This document shows positions 1-11,859 of a stretch of 64,000 nucleotides of DNA, one piece after another. The notes beneath the pieces are model-generated. The model did not search any database, was not told where the DNA came from, and was given only the letters and a program-made list of their open reading frames with translations. The DNA lies in contig OX387604.1 of assembly GCA_947568835.1 (NCBI GenBank), positions 11,127,076 to 11,191,075 on the forward strand. Reading direction: 5' to 3'. Source of the stretch: Protonemura montana. Its lineage: Eukaryota > Arthropoda > Insecta > Plecoptera > Nemouridae. Made by a program: the position numbers and the translations under genes. Numbering within the stretch: the first letter of the stretch is position 1; every line of letters begins with the position of its first letter.

Positions 1-5
1 TACAG

Positions 6-3000
6 GGATGGAATGATGTTGGTTTTCATGGCTCAAACCAAATCCCTACGCCTAATATTGACGCTTTGGCTTATGATGGAATAATATTAAACAACTATTA
101 TGTAGCTCCCATTTGCACACCCAGCCGCAGCGCGCTAATGACTGGAAAATACCCAATACATACAGGTCGGTTGAACGATTATGTTTCTACACGTTTCTCA
201 CTTAAACAGGTGTTTTCTTTGAATTATTTTGGAAAGCCACACAAGCTCTGGGAATCACGAGAACAAGGGCTGGGTATCTGTGGGGTATGGGGTATTGGCC
301 GTGCCCCTTTGTAACATTTGATTGATTGTGTTGTTTACCTACCGGCGCGTCAGCAACTCTGCTATTTACGCCGTTTTTGATTAGAAGAGACAATTGAAAG
401 TCTTCTGACAGGATTTTTTAATTTTTTTTATATAAATTATTGTATGTTAAAATAACTTGTAGAAACAGATCTAAGAAGATTATTTTAATTGATTTTGACA
501 CAAGATTTTTGGATTGAAGTTTGCTTGGTGATTTTCACTCACTAGTCTACTAAAAGCTAAAATATTTTGGCTTTATTAAATTAAGGGTTGAACTCCCCTT
601 TCTCTTCAAGAGTTGTCAGATTTTAAAACACTACTGGAACATATTTCAGAAGAATTTTACCCTCTTTCCTCCTGTTATGTTTTTTATTAGTAGGTATATA
701 CTATTGTTGTGAGCATTTTCCATGAACTGCAAGAAAATAGCAACACATCTATATTGCTATCAATTATGGCAATGTTTACGAGTTTAATGTTGTACATTTT
801 AAAACAGGAATGCAGCACACAGTCTTATTTGGAGCGGAACCACGAGGCCTCCCCCTCAACGAGAAGCTTTTGCCGGAACATTTAAAAGAACTGGGCTACG
901 CAACACACATTGTTGGCAAATGGCATTTGGGGAGCTACAAACTTGAGTACACACCAATGAGACGGGGCTTTGACTCTCATCTCGGATATTGGACCGGTCA
1001 TCACGACTATTTTGACCACACTGCAATGGAAACGGTAATTTCCTGGAATCGTGTATTTTGTTTTGGGATCGAGGTTCGGCAGGTTGAGATAGAAAAGGGA
1101 AAAAATAAGAAAAACGTATGCAGTATTTCTGTGCTTGAATAATAGTTGAGCCACACTATGGTATCTATACAGAGTATTAAATGAAAATCAAGAAAATCCC
1201 ATCCCAATCAGGCACTACATAGTCAAACTGAAATTTATCTCTGGGTTTCCATGCAAAACATTTTTTGGGCACTTGCTGGCTTTTTTCTTGTACTATTTTA
1301 ATTTTCAAGGTTTTTAGGTCACGAGAAAAAGACCTCATGAATATAAATCACTGGAGTAGCTGAATGTTAACAAGACATCTTAGTCCCATTTAAAAATCTT
1401 TGTTATAGAAATTCTGGGGCCTAGACATGAGACGTGGGTTTGAAACTGCTTGGGACCTACACGGACAGTACTCGACAGACATATTTACGAAACAAGCCGA
1501 ATATCTGATTCTTTCACACAACTCGACTGTTCCAATGTTCCTCTACATTGCCCATGCCGCTGTCCACTCGGGCAATCCTTACAACCCCCTTCCTGTGCCT
1601 GATAGTGAAGTACAAAAGGTTAAAAACATCGAAAACTTTAACCGAAGAAAGTATGCTGGTAAATATTACGTGCTTAGAGTAATTTTGGTATTTTTTTGTT
1701 GCATGTGGCTTCAGAAAATTTAAGTCATTACACACGTCTAATTTCAGCTATGGTAAAGATGCTAGATGATTCAGTAGGAAAAGTTGTGCGAGCATTAAGT
1801 TTGGCAAAAATGTTGCAAGACACAATCATTGTGTTCACTACGGACAATGGTGGTCCAGCCGATGGATTCAACCAAAATGCAGCATCTAATTGGCCGCTTC
1901 GAGGGGTAAGGAAACCATATATTCTTGCCTTAATTACGATGCTGTCTTACTGATAATTCGTATCGATACTCAGCCAAATGAAGACATTTTATTTAGGTAA
2001 AGAACACACTTTGGGAGGGAGGCGTTCGTGGTGTAGGTCTCATTTGGGGCAAAACGTTAGAATCGACCCGCCGTGTGTCTGACCAACTTTTTCACATCAC
2101 CGATTGGCTGCCAACACTCTATTCAGCTGCTGGAGGCAAATCAGAGTATGTCAAATGCTAAAACCACTTTGTTCTTAGTATTTCCAACTGTTTTTAAATC
2201 TGACATCTGGTGCAAGTAGCTAATTGGAGTAATTCTTGTTCATTTTCAGAACTTTAGCTCACATAGATGGATTTGATGGATGGGCAGCTCTTTCTTATAA
2301 TCTCAAGCCAAACCGTACCCAAGTATTACATAACATTGATGACATATATGGAAATTCAGCATTAACGATAGGAGAATGGAAAATAGTAAAAGGCTCTACT
2401 TATAATGGAACGTGGGATGGTTGGTATGGCCCATCTGGAATGAATGAGTCGTTAGCATACAACTTTGACAATATTGCATCATCTATGGCTTCAAATGCAA
2501 TACATTACAAATCTGATGGTAGGTTTATATTAACTGGTGTTTAAATTTTAAGTGCACAAAATGCATTGAATATTCTATAGTGGAGACTAGGTATTTTTAT
2601 TATTTGACCCTTTTTAGGTCCTACTGTTTCGGAAATGATAACAATGAGGAAAAGTTCTCGCATCGAGTGCACGACCAGTACGGCTGATACAACTCTACTC
2701 AATGGGAGTGTAAAATGTGATCCCTTCAATGCAACCTGCCTGTTTAATATTAAAGCTGATCCCTGTGAAATGCATAATTTAGCTCATAAGTGAGTACTTA
2801 CTGTTTTATATATTTTTGAGAAATTTGAAGCGTTTTTGCAAGACAGCAGGTCTTCAGTAAATTGTTTCTTTCAGATATCGTGAAATTGTAGCCCGTTTGG
2901 AAGATGAGCTTGCTAATTTGAACAAGACTGCTGTACCTCCAGGCAATTTGGATGTGGATCCCAGAGGAAATCCAGACCTTTGGGGACACACATGGACGCA

Positions 3001-3040
3001 TTTTGGTGACTATTCTGTTACCACCAATAACGTCAATTAA
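6..3040 (+). CDS. ARSB: Arylsulfatase B-like sulfatase, 5' end outside window
   Basis: Type I sulfatase, probably lysosomal or secreted, hydrolysing sulfate esters (ARSB acts on N-acetylgalactosamine 4-sulfate of dermatan/chondroitin sulfate). Eight in-window exons with agreeing phases: 6-165, 808-1034, 1409-1658, 1748-1905, 1997-2145, 2250-2518, 2618-2789, 2875-3040, giving 516 codons and a stop. The first begins [10 protein letters not shown], the motif that follows the metal-binding DD in sulfatases; that DD and the signal peptide lie upstream of the window. Exon 1 carries [11 protein letters not shown], the C-x-P-S-R site whose Cys becomes formylglycine. Exon 2 has VGKWHLG, exon 4 TTDNGG (metal ligands) and NWPLRG, exon 5 LWEGGVRG, all in ARSB order. 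The C terminus ends in the ARSB-like [11 protein letters not shown] region. The ARSB/I/J subgroup is clear; exact orthology and substrate are inferred. Confidence 0.93.
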
Positions 3041-3416
3041 ATATTTAAATGTCAGGAACAGTGCAAATTCAGAGTCATCCATGTATATGAAATCATGTTT
3101 TTTTTGGCTACTTTAAAAATAATAAAAATACAAAAAGGGAAAGTACTTTCTGGAAGATTTAGTATTCTTAGGGGAGCCAATCCTCCTTCCTATACCCACA
3201 AACCCACCACTACCCATGTGCATTTCTAACGAAGAGAAATGATCCTGTAGATTATCTAGTTAAAATTATACTACAAAATTTATTGCATTAACAAAATTGC
3301 TCAATCTTTCTCCACATATAAAATACTGTGCCTACACTAATAGTTAAAAATGTTTATGTAGGCATCCAAACTATGATAAAGCAAACTAAATAACTTAAGG
3401 TGCTTCATAAACTATT
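3041..3416. other. Convergent 3' UTRs with facing poly(A) signals
   Basis: This spacer separates the sulfatase stop from the stop of the minus-strand Pvf-like gene. AATAAA at 3121-3126 on the plus strand lies about 80 bp after the sulfatase stop. AATAAA on the minus strand (TTTATT at 3279-3284) lies about 135 bp after the Pvf-like stop. The two transcripts therefore converge and may end within about 150 bp of each other. No other feature seen. Confidence 0.6.
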
Positions 3417-5346
3417 TTAAGTATTGTTTCTGTCCATGTGGAAATCTCCGTCGCCATAACCATCTTCATCCAGCAAATTTTCTGCTGATTCACAACTAAA
3501 ACAATCGCATAAAAAATCACCATTTAAGATTGCATCTTTCCCGAGTCTCAATCAATGTTATGAAATTCAAAATTTATTTTCAGTAAAAGCCAGTGGCAAG
3601 AATAGGAATCTTTATTTTGACTGTTAGATTGTAATCGGAATTTTTATTTGGGCGATAGTAATAGATATTTATAGCAATAGTCAGAAAACGACTAAGAAGT
3701 GCTTGAAATATTTCTTGAATTTTGAGAGAATTTCTGTTACTCCCAAGGGGTCAGAATCAAAGAGAAACAATATTGTTTTTGGAATCAGATTCAGAATTTT
3801 AGTTTTTTGTGAATTCTCTTTGGCATCAAAGTATTTATTTGTTACTGTTAAACAAACCAAATTGCAATATCTCAATCTTTTATGTAAATATTGTTTTGGT
3901 ATATACCTGCATGACTCTTTGTTCCATTTTTTACCAGTTGTACACATATTTGGCTTTTGGTGGCACACACACCTACACTCATTGGGGTCCCAAAGCATTA
4001 CCTTAGTGCATTTCTGGATTTGTGCGCATACGCACATACATTTATCCTTCATGAACGTCTGGAAACATCCCAATTAGTAAGTTAGGTATTAAAAATCCAT
4101 TTCCATTCTTATTCTAATTCTCTTACTTTTTTCTCATATGCTTTTCCCAGCCTTACCTGCATTTCACTGCAGTCTTCTTCCATTGTCAAGCAACCAGGTC
4201 TACATTTGGTATGTTCCATTATTTCAACAACTACAGCAAACATTACCTTTGCATCGAGAAGGTCCATTCTTAGTACCTGAAAGAGTAGAGTACATTAAGT
4301 TCTGCAACAGCTTACCACAAATTTCCTTTCAGTATCAGCTGCCACTATCACAACTACTACTACTACTGTATTTTATCATCATCTGTACGGCTGATCACCA
4401 AAAAGTAATTTGACGACCAAAAGGCTAACATTTAAACGTTCCTTTATCATTAAAAAAAATCAAGATGCGTGAAGTTGCAGTTCAACAAAATGGTGAATTT
4501 TAGTATTCACCACAACACTTACAGTGTACTGTTTCGGTATTGAATTTGTGGCCAAGCATGTCTTTTTTCCCATCACTCCTCCGTCACATCGTTTCACCAT
4601 CACTTTTGAGGGATAGTACTGAAATAAAAGGTGATTCCATTAGGTGAATTACTTGTATAGAGAAAAAAAACTGAAATGAGGAATTACTGAGCTTCTGAGT
4701 AGAAAATAGTGAATTGAGCAAATGCACTTATTATTTAATGTTGACAACTCGTTATATGGCTTATTACTTGGATTATTTGTTCAACACCCACAGTACCATG
4801 ATAATAATCTCCTGAATATTTACCAAAGTGTTTGCCGAAGCTGCAACAACTTCTACCAAAGTGTCTCGAGTGGCACACATACTTTTTGATGCGCTCTGCT
4901 CAAAGGCGGTTTTGTGCACCTTGTAGTTGTAAATTGCTGAAATTAGATGTTTTTATAAGAAAAAATTTTACATTCACCCTCTGAGATTGCAATTTAATCA
5001 CAAATAATACATTCATCGCTTCAACGTAATACATTTTTTATTTTCCATTTACAATTTGATTAAAGCGGATGAAAAATGTACCTGTTTCCAAAACCTTTGT
5101 TTCTGGTAGGTTGGTTCTACAGCTTATAGGACGTGAAGATCCAGCCATGGCCTGAGAAATTAATTTAAAATTAATGAAAAATAACTTGATTTTAATAATT
5201 ATTGCACACACTTATTATTACTGAAATAAATATTCTTAAATAATTAAAAAATATGTTACTGCATATAATCAAGAACGATGTTACATTACCCAAACATGTA
5301 TTTTCACAGTGATGCACAAAATTAATAACGTATATAGAAAACTCAT
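3417..5346 (-). CDS. Pvf: PDGF/VEGF-related secreted growth factor (Pvf-like), complete
   Basis: Secreted ligand predicted to bind a PDGF/VEGF-receptor-type tyrosine kinase (Pvr in insects). Seven exons, all phases agreeing: 5346-5290, 5151-5082, 4936-4824, 4618-4523, 4276-4157, 4058-3907, 3495-3417; 228 aa. Exon 1 is a signal peptide (MSFLYTLLILCITVKIHVW). The PDGF/VEGF core spans about residues 60-148: SMCATRDTLVEV (C63), VMVKRCDGG (C91), KKTC (C101), VVVEIMEHTKCRPGC (C137, C141). The tail has BR3/VEGF-C-like repeats of C-x-C-x-C type: CMCVC 159-163, WDPNECRCVC 175-184, WNKESCSC 197-204, then an acidic end. Odd points: the PxC cysteine is Lys85 and the GCC motif reads GGV, so the usual inter-chain cysteines and one knot pair are missing. 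Family is clear from order, spacing and tail; which Pvf paralogue is not. It was not visible as one ORF; plus-strand ORFs at 3703-4077 are its antisense. Confidence 0.87.
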
Positions 5347-5422
5347 GATGTCAGACAGAGTATAACTTTGGTCAGTTACTGATGGCTAGACTTAAACTTG
5401 GTGCTTTGATTCCAGCTCCGCA

Positions 5423-5430
5423 TATTTATA
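5423..5430 (-). promoter_or_regulatory. TATA box, candidate for the Pvf-like gene
   Basis: The minus strand reads TATAAATA here, 77 bp upstream of the Pvf-like ATG. A TCAGT initiator-like pentamer lies downstream at 5378-5382, rather far (about 45 bp) for a canonical pair. The site is 213 bp beyond the 3' end of the neighbouring transporter gene on the same strand. Position and sequence are suggestive only. Confidence 0.4.
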
Positions 5431-5642
5431 CTTGAGAAACAGGAAAAGACTTGCCGTAACACAAACTGACCACAAACCTGATGCAACATGCTATCAGTAT
5501 ACCTCACAGGATGTGACTTTATCTGCACAGTGCTGGAAATCCCCTTTACGACTCAAAATTTATTTTGTGATTATAAGGAACATTTCATTTCTTCATTTCC
5601 ATTAGCATTTACATGGTTACCAAATGTTCAACTAAATACAGT

Positions 5643-8600
5643 TTAAGTAGTACACAAGCAACTATTAATTTTTTTAATTATTGGTTGAAAGAGCCATGCA
5701 ATTCCAGGCAGGGCCTGGATCACTGTCAGAATGATGAAGCAGAACTGTAGGCCACCTGGACTGGCCAAGATAAAATCTGAAGAAAATTGGACATGACAAT
5801 TAATGGTAATATCACTAAATATCACATATCACTTAATTTAAACATCCCACAGTGATGGTGTTATGTTTTTTAATTAAACTTTTCTTACACTTACAAAGCA
5901 AAATTGTCGATATGAGGATGAGACTGCCAGAGAGACTGCCCAATATAGTTGCAACATTTGCCAAATTCCATGGCCCCAAAGTTTCATCAATCAGAGTGGG
6001 TGCAGTATTGACTGCGATGCCGTGCCCTATTCCAAAAACAGCGCAGCCTAATGTCACCGAGTCCCTGGAATCTGCCCCGGACAGCACTGGAAGTAAAGAA
6101 AATGATCAAAAACCAATTGAGAAAAGTAAGATTAATCACATATGCAGATAATGATGATGCATCCCAATCCAGAAGATTCCTATTAACCCAACGAGTAACG
6201 TCCCAAAATATTTTATTTTGGTCAGTAATTCTTCACTTCCTGTAAGAAGGTGGAAAACAAGACAAATCCAGTATAAATTTAGATCTGATCACCCGAATTC
6301 GGTAAGATTGTGCAGTATGATAATGATAAACTCACAGTAAAGCCCAATGGCAGCCAGGAAACAGCCCACTGATGAGAGGTATCGTCGCTTAATGGGTGCA
6401 ATACTGTTGAACCATGGTGTTAACACAAGTAAGCACAACCAAGAAAATCCAGCAACTGACACACCAAATGACGCAGCTTCCAACGAACAGTTTGGCACTC
6501 TCATGAGTGACAACTGGGGAATCAGTGCCGCAAATAAGAAGGGGCACAATTTCAATGATGACATTAGAAAAAGAACAGGCCAAAAGTATGGTGTTTTCAG
6601 TGCAGTTACTAGAGAATCAAAATATTTCTTGGAGCTTTTATTGTAAATGCAACATAAATTGGTTTTTTCCTTGGATTTTTGCTGAAAACAGCAATCATTT
6701 AATTTGATACTCTCCGATTGGTTATGTTGAGGAAGGGAACTAGATAACGGCACTGTTTTAGAAGAGTGATTTTCTTTGTCTTTCTGGCTGTTAGCACACC
6801 CCATGCCAGAAGAAACCTCTTGTTTTGTTTGTGGGCTAGGCTCACTTGTTTCAAGAAGTATTTCTTTGAAACATTTTGCATCAGAATTTAGTTCAATAGT
6901 TTGTAACTTTTCTTCCTCTGTAAAAATGTCATTTTCAATTTCTTCCGAATCATCTTTGAGGTGGTGCTCTTCAAGAGATTTTTGCTCCTTCAGTAGTGTC
7001 TTCAATTCTGTGCAGAGGACACTTGATTTTTGATCATGATCATCTAGTCGTAATGAAAAGTCGTGTCCGCCACTACTGTGAGTTGCTGTATCAAGTATTC
7101 GGTTTGCACCTTCCCTTCTGATTATTTGATTTTCAATGTCTACGACACAAGTAAATTGATTGATACTTATGTGGTCCTCAGTTTGATCATCAATTTCTTC
7201 ATTCTCTTCTAAAATTTTAGGCATCACCTCGATAATGGGAGGCTGTTTCCGTCTACTAGTTGGGCTTTTAAAGCTTTCCACTTTCCCGTTGCTTCCAGAA
7301 TCGTCTCTTGGGCTAGAATGCAAATCATCTCTGCATGGATTTCTCCAGTTACGTGTTTGAGGCATTGACAGGCAGTTATTGCTGTGAGACGATAAAAATA
7401 TTATGAATTTAAATGCTGATGAGCTTTCAAATGATTTCTCGGTGCCCATTAAACTCAACGGATTCCGAACATGAAAATTTCCTCCTTGTGGTACTTATTA
7501 TGAGAAACAAATAAATGTATGGAATTTGTCAAAGACACCCTAAAGTGAAATTAATTATTTTAGAAGCATACCTCCATTGGTCTCGGTTGTTAATCAGGAT
7601 ATATGATCTCGGTATTCTCTGATGTCTTGCTTTAAGATTGGCTCTGACAACAGGCGCAGGAAACAGCAAAGCAACTCCAATTAGTCCTTGCATTGCAATT
7701 CCTGCTATCAAGATCGAACCTCCTTTGTATCCATAAACTGCCAGGAGGGCACAAGACGCTAGTGGCATCGACGAACTACCGAGAGCCTTTCCAACGTTGT
7801 TGAATGTCATGACCAGCCCGTGCCGTACAGGGTAGTGGCATCTCAACAGCTCTTCCGTCTGAGCCAAAACCAGGCTGGTTCCCAGCCCTTTCACACATGT
7901 TTATTTTAAATGTTGTAGACATTATTAGAAATTCTTGTAATATACACACTATGGGGGACTTATATTGCAAAAATATATTAGTATATAAATAAACTGTGTT
8001 TTGTGTGAGCTTGTGTGTGTGTCTGTTTTATATAAACTGTACTGAATTTAAAACATTTGTTCCTGTTTACTGTTTAGCTTCGAGGGGATTCTTTTTGCAG
8101 TGGATTGAAATAAGAGAAAACTTACCTGTTACTATTCCATACCCCAAAACTTGTAAAAAAATATTTTTAATTGTACAGTTGCAGGCAATTCCCCCCACAG
8201 CAATGAGGACTCCAATGCCTGTCAGCACTCTACTATATGTTTGCTTGGTAGAAACTGATTTTCTACACCATGGATCTGAAATGAAGTCAGATATTATTTT
8301 TTTTTAATAATTATTAATATTGTGCAAGTTTGTTATGCCTTGAGTACCTGAAGAAATAACTTTTGATTTGTATTATATAAAGATCATTTTTAAATGTTTT
8401 ATGTATGACGTTTATTTAATTCTCATGAAATGTGTAGATACCTGCAAATGCCCAACATGTGATATAGGCAGAGGATATCAGTAAACTCTTCCTATCCGAA
8501 TAAAAATCACCTTCTCCAGAAAAAGCAAAAATTGTTCCATAGGAATATCCAATACTTGCAACTGTCAACTGCAAAGAATGGTTTATTTAAATAATCTAGA

Positions 8601-8813
8601 CCATCAGTCACGGAAGAAAGAGTTTCAGGTTTCCATTTTATTTTAAAATCTTACTTGTATTAAAAAGGCACCTGCAAGTTCCCTCCAAGTGGCAGTTATC
8701 TCCCCTTCCTCACTGAATGACAGACTTTTGCTATCATCATCGTCATCTGCACTATCGTTTACCCGTGGCTTCCTATTTTCAATAATTATGTGTTTCTTCC
8801 GTGTACACTTCAT
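5643..8813 (-). CDS. SLC16/monocarboxylate-transporter-like MFS carrier
   Basis: Predicted 12-TM proton-linked monocarboxylate-type transporter of the plasma membrane. Exons: 8813-8655, 8568-8442, 8275-8126, 7887-7572, 7453-6336, 6086-5895, 5776-5643; 731 aa, phases agreeing. Exon 4 carries the SLC16-like TM4-TM6 block: GLGTSLVLAQTEELL, HYPVRHGLVMTFNNVGKALG (the YFxKRR-LAxG region), then YGYKGGSILIAG. A roughly 265-residue polar acidic loop follows between TM6 and TM7, then TM7-8 (TPYFWPVLFLMSSLKLC, GVSVAGFSWLCLLVL) and later TMs to FIILTVIQALPGIAWLF. Odd points: TM1 (TATWRELAGAFLIQ) lacks the usual DGGWGW signature, and the N terminus has an acidic DDDDDSKS run. The acceptors of exons 4 and 5 are weak; a better pyrimidine tract near 7490 would be out of frame, so the exon 4/5 junction is the least certain part. 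Substrate not predictable. Confidence 0.8.
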
Positions 8814-9428
8814 TTTGCAAGATCAAAGTCAGAACGATATATCACTACCGTCACTTCCAACTAAAACGATCTCATTATAAAACAATTCGCACATTTCTAT
8901 AGCGAAACTGTTACTTAGACCTCGGAAATTATTGTTTGATGTCCAATCAGTATTTGGTCTCATGTTGTTCAACTTTATCTGCAGAATTATCAAAATATTA
9001 TTTTGAACCAGATAGATAAATACCCCAACTGAACTTCACTTTCAGCAAACAAAATATGCGGCAGTCACAACATACCAGAAAAGAGGATGTATTTTACAAT
9101 TTACATCCTGTATTGCTGTAGTAGTGATGGCCGTTGTGGTCCAGTCTCTGGATTTCGATTGGAAGAATGTGTCACGAATGGTTTGGGGTTTACTCGTTTT
9201 AAGACGGTGGAAGGTACTATTTCACTATATTATTTTTTATCTGAGATTAAATCTTATCCATGACTCGACTTCTTATCAGTAAAGATATGGTTGTATCCAT
9301 TCACGGATATTGTTAAGTTAAGTATGTGTAATTTCCAGCTAGCGCAATGCTCGCTAATTGCAATTATAAGTCGATGCATGTAGGTGCAACGATGTCGAAT
9401 CACTGGTGTAGTGCGAGCGAGGGGTGAA

Positions 9429-9445
9429 GGGGGGGGGGGGGGGGG
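9429..9445. repeat. Poly(G) tract
   Basis: Uninterrupted run of 17 G, following a purine-rich stretch (GAGGGGTGAA). Simple repeat; likely length-polymorphic and prone to sequencing error. Confidence 0.9.
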
Positions 9446-10185
9446 TGTAGAAATAATCTCAGAGGAGCCATGTATAGGTACTTATGTTACATGAATCACT
9501 GTGTTTACATCAGACCCTGTGGATGACACCGGCCTTTGGCGTTGATGAATGCAGATGTGACAGAAATATTATGAGCCTCTAGAATAAAGGAAGAATCATG
9601 TGCCAGCCCTTAGACTATAACTTCTCGCAAAGTGAACTAATTGGACCACAACCTTAACGATACCTTCCGAATAATTGTTTTTACAAATAATGTCTCCACT
9701 CTACGATATACATCGTTGCTGAAGGGTTGGGTGGGTGAAGTTCTTCTAGTTTGAAGGTAAATTGTGTGTGACGGTCAGTCGGTCACCCATTCAAAATCTG
9801 TCAAGATACCTTATTGCTTAAATGCAATGTTCTTACGAAAACTGATGTTTTTACACACTGATTGCTTAATATCCATACTCAAATTCTGTTGATAGCTGGC
9901 TATTTTTAATCGAACCCAAGAATTTTTAAAGAAAATCATCCTTAAGTCATGCCTGTCACAATAAATCGAAAAATGTGTGTCTGAAAAATTTATCAAAGCT
10001 ACGTATTTAAGCAGTCTTAATGTCTCACAAAACAAGACATTCGGTTCGAGCGTGGAATTATACCGTCAACAACTCGCACAATAATGTTCGAGATATGTTT
10101 GTTTACCCTACAAGTCGATTTTCTCAGGCCATATCGAGAAAATCCTCGAAATATAACCATGATTGCTTTCCTATTCGCTCTGGTG

Positions 10186-11241
10186 CAGTGATGTATTCGT
10201 ACAATTTTTAATGGGGGTACGCAAAAATGACCCATTTTTTCTGAAGACCCAAGGCGAATGCACTGAAAGAGTGGGAAATAGGGGTTTCGGGCGCAGCTCC
10301 AAGTGAATTTTTATTCTAAGGTTTCTTTTGGAGTCAATCTACGAGTTTACGATGAAATTGGGCTTGGAATGACATGGTCAGAAATGCATTTTTCATTACG
10401 TAATAATTTTGAGAAATTAAAATTAATGCCGCCCTCTCATGTCTTCACCTTCCCACATTGTTGCAGTCTTGAAATTTGGTGGGGATTCGGGAATTTGGTA
10501 AAAGAAAGTCAATCATTTTAATCGAAGACTGGTTTTAATTTTTGTTGAAACTATCCATAGATACGCGCGTACTTTCGCGTTGAGGAGATTTCATCAGTTT
10601 CCACAGTGACTATTTTTCATCGAGCTCCTTGCTGCTGCGTGATGCGACGTTGGTGGTGTCTTCAACTTCCCCCAAACCAAATTTTGGTTTTTTAGGAGGA
10701 GCAAGGCCCCAAAGGGAACGCAAATCCACTTGCTTCCTCTTCTGCATCTTGAATTGAACTAACACGTCCAGTGTGGCTCGTATGTGGCATTTTGGTTATT
10801 ATTTGTATTTTTGTCTTTCCTGTGAATTCTTATTATTTGAAGCGGGCTTGCTTCTGAGAGCTTGCACCGCCATGCGACGCCGCGAAAGCGGCTACCGACT
10901 TCCCTAAGATAACAGTCGTATGGTGCTAACTAACCCCTTTGTTGCGAGTCGCGACGCCGACGTAGTTCCAGCCTACCTACGCTTAGTACGTTCGCATACA
11001 GTGGCATTCTTGGTAGGTTTATTTTTAAGTAAGTGGATTATTAGGAATGAAACCCTTAACTGGGATATTTTCGTCTTGAAAATAAAGAAGTGCACGATAT
11101 TTCGAATAATCATAATTTAATACTGGGGTCCCGTGCGCTCACCTGCGTTCCCTATAAAATTCAAAGTGGGGGTATGGCCAAAAATAAAATTAATAGTGGG
11201 TGGACTGCGTTCACCCGCGTGTATTGACCAATACATCACTG
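10186..11241. mobile_element. Non-autonomous hAT-type DNA transposon with 8-bp TSD
   Basis: The 1,056-bp element begins CAGTGATGTATT and ends AATACATCACTG, a perfect 12-bp terminal inverted repeat with hAT-style CAGTG termini. It is flanked on both sides by CTCTGGTG (10178-10185 and 11242-11249), a perfect 8-bp target-site duplication, which is diagnostic of hAT insertion. There is no long ORF or transposase, so it depends on an autonomous relative. Subterminal segments are GC-richer with repeated ACTGCGTTCACC/GCGCTCACCTGCG-like pieces near the right end. The intact TSD suggests fairly recent insertion. Confidence 0.9.
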
Positions 11242-11859
11242 CTCTGGTGCACAAGAAATGAAGTATGAAAGTAAATTTACCAAATAATTGCTTAATAAAA
11301 AACACACGTATCAGAAATTTAAACATTTAATCTCCATAGTGCATTTTGTATTTTTGATCAATCTACCGACAATTACATTTTGATATCAGTGGAGTTGCTC
11401 GTTTAAGTCCCTACTTGACTTTTTGGTAAAAGTAAATAGTAAAATATTTGGTTAACAGGATATCTCAATGAGTCATGCCAACTCGAATCTCTTGATTGTT
11501 AAAGAAGGGGTCTTTATTCATTAAATTTTAAAATGTCTCATTGGAATTGTCTTTTAGCATGTGCGACCATGATGCGAAGGTTTTGGCAAATTAGAAGTCG
11601 GAAATCTTGAAAGGCTGAAGACATCAAATTCAAATTTCGTTCAAATACCCGCAATTTGAAACATATTAACAACCCACAAATAGGGTTGCATTTATCTCAT
11701 CAGCTGACGTGCGAGATTGTGATTGGTTTATTCTCAGGCTAATTCTCCTAGCCGGTCTCAGACGCAGCCACCATCTTGTCCTTTGCTGTTTTTTGTCATT
11801 CCCCATTTGTTGTGTGTTGCTTCTTTGAAGTTTCCCAGCGGTTTAATTATTTACGTACG

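Larger units (their letters stand above)
8814..11859. other. Intergenic spacer between divergent genes
   Basis: This 3-kb spacer lies between the divergent transporter and the 173-aa-protein gene. It holds a 17-base poly(G) run at 9429-9445, a 51-codon open frame at 9127-9282 (see findings) and a hAT-type element at 10186-11241. The last 150 bp before 11860 probably contain the promoter and 5' UTR of the downstream gene, but I see no TATA box. Nothing else identifiable. Confidence 0.6.

Noticed and set aside
3703-4077. Plus-strand 124-aa and 65-aa frames
   Set aside because: They are antisense to exon 6 of the Pvf-like gene and its intron; the minus strand has splice-supported cysteine repeats.
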